Made by a program: the position numbers and the translations under genes. Under the pieces are notes generated by a model that saw only the letters and a list, made by a program, of their open reading frames with translations, did not search any database and was not told the origin of the DNA. From NCBI GenBank assembly GCA_026260175.1, contig JAKCWW010002529.1, positions 20,274 to 56,160 of the forward strand: DNA of 35,887 nt, given 5' to 3'. This document shows, piece by piece, positions 32,153 to 35,887 of the stretch (the stretch's first letter is position 1; every line of letters begins with the position of its first letter). The stretch comes from Reticulitermes lucifugus (lineage: Eukaryota; Arthropoda; Insecta; Blattodea; Rhinotermitidae).

Positions 32153-32734
32153 GAAATTGTCAGGCTGAATGCCAAGTACATGATCAACATAGCGGAATCC
32201 CGGGGCCTGTTCGGTGAATGCGGAGCCTCCAAGGAGACCAAGAAGTCTCAAAGTGGACGCCAGCAACGGAAGAAGCCCGAACTACAGCAGCCAACTTCCG
32301 GTAGCCCCACATTAGTTAGACCCAAAAGCCGAAGAGTTGAAATTGAACGCATTGCAGCTCCTACACAAGCTTCCATTCTACGTCGGGTTACCAACCGGGG
32401 AAAGCGTTCGTCCGGAAACGTTCATAAAGCAGCCTCATGCTCTAGTTCTTGCCCACGTCATCAGAACCATTTACAGCATGAAGCCACTTCGACTGTGAGA
32501 CTCAACCCCAAGGTGGTCGCGCAACTAAGGCGCCAGGATGTTAAAAGGTGGTGGGCGGAAGCAGCAAGACACATTCTGACCTTTGGTTTCAGTTTCGATA
32601 ACGGTCAAAATTCATCCAATGAACTTTTGAAACCACCTTTGAAACTAACACGTACTAAACCATACAGTAAAATTCCCTTACCAGTCAATGTTACGTTAAT
32701 TCTGTTCAATGACCCTCAAGAATGCCCTCAATAG
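32153..32734 (+). CDS. NSUN7: NSUN7-like gene, exon 10, C-terminal (residues 611-803, stop)
   Basis: The acceptor is TTTTAACTGTACAG in phase 0. The exon carries the C-terminal tail and the TAG stop at 32732. It opens EIVRLNAKYMINIAESRGLF, resembling human VKDVLARAAAKGLLDG, which follows the catalytic domain. Then come basic stretches (KETKKSQSGRQQRKK and RPKSRR) that could act as nuclear localisation signals. Further on are a Trp pair (KRWWAEAARH) and KPYSKIPLPVNVTLILF near the end, comparable to the human VALKPIEIVLPPVFLPF. The tail is mostly low in hydrophobic residues and probably disordered apart from these short motifs. The open frame extends upstream to 32045, but the acceptor marks the true start. 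Confidence 0.88.
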   Translation, partial: EIVRLNAKYMINIAESRGLFGECGASKETKKSQSGRQQRKKPELQQPTSGSPTLVRPKSRRVEIERIAAPTQASILRRVTNRGKRSSGNVHKAASCSSSCPRHQNHLQHEATSTVRLNPKVVAQLRRQDVKRWWAEAARHILTFGFSFDNGQNSSNELLKPPLKLTRTKPYSKIPLPVNVTLILFNDPQECPQ

Positions 32735-32801
32735 TGTTGTAAACTCTAATCCAGCGCTCAGGTTCTGTTGTGTATTTTGTACTTGTAATGTTTCGAAAGA
32801 A

Positions 32802-32807
32802 AATAAA
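32802..32807 (+). promoter_or_regulatory. Polyadenylation signal AATAAA
   Basis: A canonical AATAAA lies 67 nt after the stop codon, followed by a GT-rich region (TGGTCTGTAAATGTG, TTTTGTCTC). This would give a very short 3' UTR; a longer one is possible. Confidence 0.6.
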
Positions 32808-33262
32808 GCATGGTCTGTAAATGTGAATATGTTTTGTCTCTTCCGAAAATTCGAGTGTAATGTAAACGTTATATGCCCTTCTTATAAGGTGATTAGTGTA
32901 GTGCAAAGGAAAATTTTGTTTGTATTTTTGTGAGTTTGTGTTAGAGAGTTCATTGCTGATGTAAGGAAATGGTGGTGGTGTGCCATCTTGTTTGTGAATT
33001 CAGAATGTTGTTATTACTTTATGGAAGACGAATCACAACACGCATGAACGATAAAAGAGAGGGACTTTGTGTCTGTGTCCAGATGGGTTTGAATGTCGAT
33101 AAAATGCAATAATCCTTGCAGAGTTGTGCAGTCTCCCGAGAAGTGTTAATTGAGTGCGAACTTAAATAAACAGACCACAGTTCGGCGAACCGTTATACGT
33201 AGGTATATCACACTCTGCATTCTGATAGGTGGTTTATAAAAGTTTTGGAGAAATGTATTGCC

Positions 33263-33505
33263 CAGTGGTGTAGCTAGGCTTTTTGATGCCAGGGGTGAGT
33301 AATCACAATGGCCGCCTCTAAGAGAAACTGTCAACTTTAAAAAGTCACAATCCTTTTTGAACTTTCTTTAATTTGGCTCAATAATTTAATTTTTAAGAGC
33401 TTAAAATAAATTTTTATTACAACTTTTTTCCGCCCAATTTGTCGCCTGTTGAACTCAGCAGCTCGGGGCGGCCGCACCACTCGCCCCTGATCCCGCCTGT
33501 AATTT
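33263..33505 (+). repeat. Dispersed repeat R2, copy 2
   Basis: It starts CAGTGGTGTAGCTAGG, with GAGTAATCACAATGGCCGCC, TTTAATTTGGCTCAATAATT, GTCGCCTGTTGAACTC and GGCGGCCGCACCACTC, in the same order as 20906-21165. Confidence 0.75.
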
Positions 33506-33519
33506 ATGGTGCGGTGAAG

Positions 33520-33580
33520 TCGGGTAGATGGTTACCAGACTTTCGGAGGAGCATACTACCTGCATCTTCAAGGTAGAAAT
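33520..33580 (+). repeat. Dispersed repeat R1, short piece
   Basis: The frame reads VDGYQTFGGAYYLHLQGRN followed by a stop, a clean match to the R1 signature. Confidence 0.55.
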
Positions 33581-33944
33581 TGAAGATTCATACAGTTGTA
33601 TTCTGGATTATGGTAACATGTATTGTGGTACGTGAGTAGCATCTCGGAGTAATATATATTTGTCCCCATATTGAGGATAAAAATCGAGAAGCTCTAACCT
33701 AGAGATCGGCATATCTAGGCAACATTGCCGTTCATATGTTACCTGGAAGACGGAGTCATGTAGGGCCGCAGAATTGTTGGTAAGCCTAACTATTACTGGA
33801 CCACCCAGTGTCATAAGCTAGAATACCACAATATGAATATGACAGCCATAAAACCCTTAAAAGAGCAAAGCAGAAACGGTTTCTTTAAGCGCGAAGATAA
33901 ATTTGTTGAAGGTCCAAGTATTCTGATATGTTATGCCATGCCGA

Positions 33945-33990
33945 CGTTTACGAGCAGCGTCCCTACTGCCTCCATCTTCAGGGTTTATCA
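33945..33990 (+). repeat. Dispersed repeat R1, short piece
   Basis: The frame reads DVYEQRPYCLHLQGL, again the R1 signature. Confidence 0.45.
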
Positions 33991-34159
33991 GTCGTGATCT
34001 GTTTACCAGTAGGCATGATGTAATATAAGAGTACTTGGATGTTCATCAAGTCTCCTTTGAGAAACTCAAGTCTCGCAAAGCGGTTGAAGTTCTGCGTTTA
34101 TAACGCGAGATGCTTAGTGTGGCTAATAATAATCTGAACGTTTGCACAATACGTTCTTT

Positions 34160-34395
34160 AGTTTTTGGCGAGTCTGCAACGAACGGTTATAAAATGGCGT
34201 CTATTAATGTAATCGTTCTTCTCCGCCAATCTGCTATTCTGTCTGTCCGTCAGTCAGACTGTCCGTTTGCCCGTTAGTCCTCGTGTAACGACCTGAAAAC
34301 CATGAAACGGGGTTTCATGGAATTTAATGTGTTGAAGTTCCAATAAAATTTGTGGGAAGTTTTTAATTGCTGTTAAATCGGACGAAAGTAAAGGA
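34160..34395 (-). repeat. Dispersed repeat R3, copy 2
   Basis: The minus strand reads TTCGTCCGATTTAACAGCAA, CATGAAACCCCGTTTCATGG, the ACGGACAGTCTGACTGACGG run and TAATAGACGCCATTTT. These are the same blocks as 29105-29325. Confidence 0.65.
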
Positions 34396-34839
34396 CAGTT
34401 GACATGCAGACTTACATGCCTATGCGTGTAATCACATCTCGAGCGTTTCTATTTAAATATTTGTTGGAGCGAAAGATGTTTAGACACAAACGGTATAGAC
34501 AGAAAAGCGGTGCGCATTTTATTTATCATACATTTGTTTCCTTAAGGCTTGCGGTTTTGGGGACAATTAACCACCACGCTATACGTACTTTTTGTCGGTT
34601 AATAAAACTGAGATGTGTATTGTAACTCTGGTCGTAAATACATTGTTAATCAGTTGGCGCGTTATTATTTTAGACCTATATATTATTTATTTTCTTAAAC
34701 CACACTTTACATATTAACGAGAAATTCCTGCGATTTTTAACACCTTACTTCCTGACACTGTATTTAATTATCTGTGATCCATTCGTATATGTCACAAACC
34801 CTGAAGGACACTGGAGTCATGGTTTCACGGAATATGCAT

Positions 34840-35025
34840 TAGGGCATGGGTCTCTAAAATTTTTATGACAAAGGGCAACACTTCTCAATGTGGGGTGGTT
34901 CGCGGGCCGCAGGTGGCATACCTAAACGGCTATATTCTACTGTAATTTTTATAGTATGTACATAATTTACAAATGTGGCCGCTGGCCGCAACATGGTGGG
35001 TCGCTGGTTGGAGACCCATGCACTA
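34840..35025. mobile_element. Short TIR element (hAT-like MITE)
   Basis: The left end TAGGGCATGGGTCTCTAAA mirrors the right end, which on the minus strand reads TAGTGCATGGGTCTCCAAC. The inside is rich in GGCCGC. The flanking 8-mers do not match, so the target duplication has decayed or the ends are slightly misplaced. Confidence 0.55.
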
Positions 35026-35500
35026 GGTACTTGAAAATTTCTAGAAAAACAGCTGCATACGAAGAATACCTGAAGAATAACAACGTCCAGGAAGCAGAAC
35101 TGCTACCTGGAAATATCCTATGAATTTCATTCGGCACATGTTAGCGACGCTGCAGTACCGACTGAAAATACTTTGTACACTTACCCTTATTCCTGCCAAG
35201 TGCCGCTCCTATTTGTGACTACTCGCTAACATACATTACGACAGAATAGCAAGAGCTAAACGTTTATATAATTTACATGGGTATAAAAAGGATTACGTGT
35301 TTGGTCTCATGGTTATAGTTTTATTAAGAAATTCCGATCTCTCGTGGATTTTGGCTAACTGTAGATTAAGTGGCTATTTGCAAGCTGTAACATAAACGTA
35401 ATGTAAATTCTATTTATATATTTAGTTTCTACATCAAAGACAATACAATTCGCCTCCACTACAAACACTGATCATTTATTATAAGGAAACAATCGCTCTT

Positions 35501-35667
35501 TATGTTCAATAAACACCAACTAATGCATATAAACTTTTTTCACGATAGTTTATTCTTAAAATTTAAAAAATTTAAAATTTAAAACACCGAAATACGTATA
35601 GGGGAATTTTAAGAATAAACTATTGTGAAAAAGGTTTATGTGCATTAGCTGGTGTTTATTGAACATA
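35501..35667. repeat. Long inverted repeat, 63-nt arms
   Basis: Arms 35501-35563 and 35605-35667 pair with only four mismatches, all transitions that can form G-U or A-C pairs. The 41-nt spacer is itself AT-palindromic (TTAAAAAATTTAAAATTTAA). No coding content. It could be a foldback MITE or the palindromic terminus of the element that ends with the hammerhead motif at 35845-35887. Confidence 0.85.
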
Positions 35668-35844
35668 TCTCATTTGAAAATGCACGGTAAATACAACGTT
35701 AAAATCGCTCTTTATTTTGATAATGACACACATAAATACAATGTGCGAGCCAAGTGCAGGTATTTAAAATGTTAAAAAGTGTTTAAGATAAAACACCAAC
35801 AAATGCACAAATTATAAAGTGCAGATTTGCTCCCTATATCATGA

Positions 35845-35887
35845 TCTACCCTACGCGTTTCAGCTCCTCATGAGCCATCATCAGGGG
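35845..35887 (-). ncRNA. Hammerhead-like motif, cut by window edge
   Basis: Minus strand: CCC upstream, CTGATGA core, an extra T, stem II GGCTC/GAGCT (first pair G-U), GAAA, a minimal stem III (ACGCGT), A, then GGG to pair with CCC. Any longer stem I lies outside the window. Confidence 0.55.

Noticed and set aside
33530-33990. Further hammerhead motifs at CATCTTCAGGG sites (also near 13205, 16890 and 21377)
   Set aside because: The reverse complement gives CTGAAGA, but a proper GAAA and paired stem II are lacking in most. The surrounding sequence matches the R1 repeat and explains the motif.

Overview
The window looks like AT-rich nuclear DNA from an insect, most likely a cockroach or termite (Blattodea). 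The grounds are canonical GT-AG introns up to about 11 kb, many tRNA-headed SINEs of insect type, mariner and hAT-like DNA transposons, hammerhead-bearing foldback retroelements and microsatellites. There are no operons, ribosome binding sites or other prokaryotic features. The order is inferred from repeat style, not proven.

Only one host gene is convincing. On the + strand an intron-rich gene runs through almost the whole window (about 2284 to 32734, polyadenylation signal at 32802) and encodes an NSUN7-like member of the NOL1/NOP2/Sun RNA m5C methyltransferase family. I place ten coding exons: 2284-2393 (tentative first exon), 13738-13997, 17103-17161, 17561-17856, 19173-19359, 22623-22798, 23525-23825, 25076-25402, 29553-29666 and 32153-32734. 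All splice phases agree, the lengths sum to 2412 nt, and the model is 803 residues plus stop. Several exons are too short or too divergent to be seen as ORFs and were found by phase and by alignment with vertebrate NSUN7 recalled from memory. The predicted protein has lost the Gly-rich SAM-binding motif I and both family cysteines (motif IV PPC is PPN, motif VI TCS is NHS). It therefore looks like a pseudo-methyltransferase.

Region by region: 1-2283 holds a SINE end and a possible promoter. Intron 1 (2394-13737) is a repeat graveyard: two SINE families, a dead mariner transposase (5087-6000), an inverted-arm element with hammerhead-like motifs (8925-9814), and fragments of a widespread repeat whose translation reads like FGGTCCLHLQGR. 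Introns 2-4 (13998-19172) hold more fragments and a hAT-like element (17879-18618) with an internal 22-bp minisatellite. Introns 5-9 carry a paired dispersed repeat, a hAT-like MITE, a deleted mariner-type transposon (27132-27682), further SINEs, and a 238-bp foldback insertion (30205-30442) with a perfect 13-bp target duplication and a well-formed hammerhead ribozyme fold. Downstream of the gene (32808-35887) are more dispersed repeats, a 63-bp-arm inverted repeat and another hammerhead-like motif cut by the window edge.
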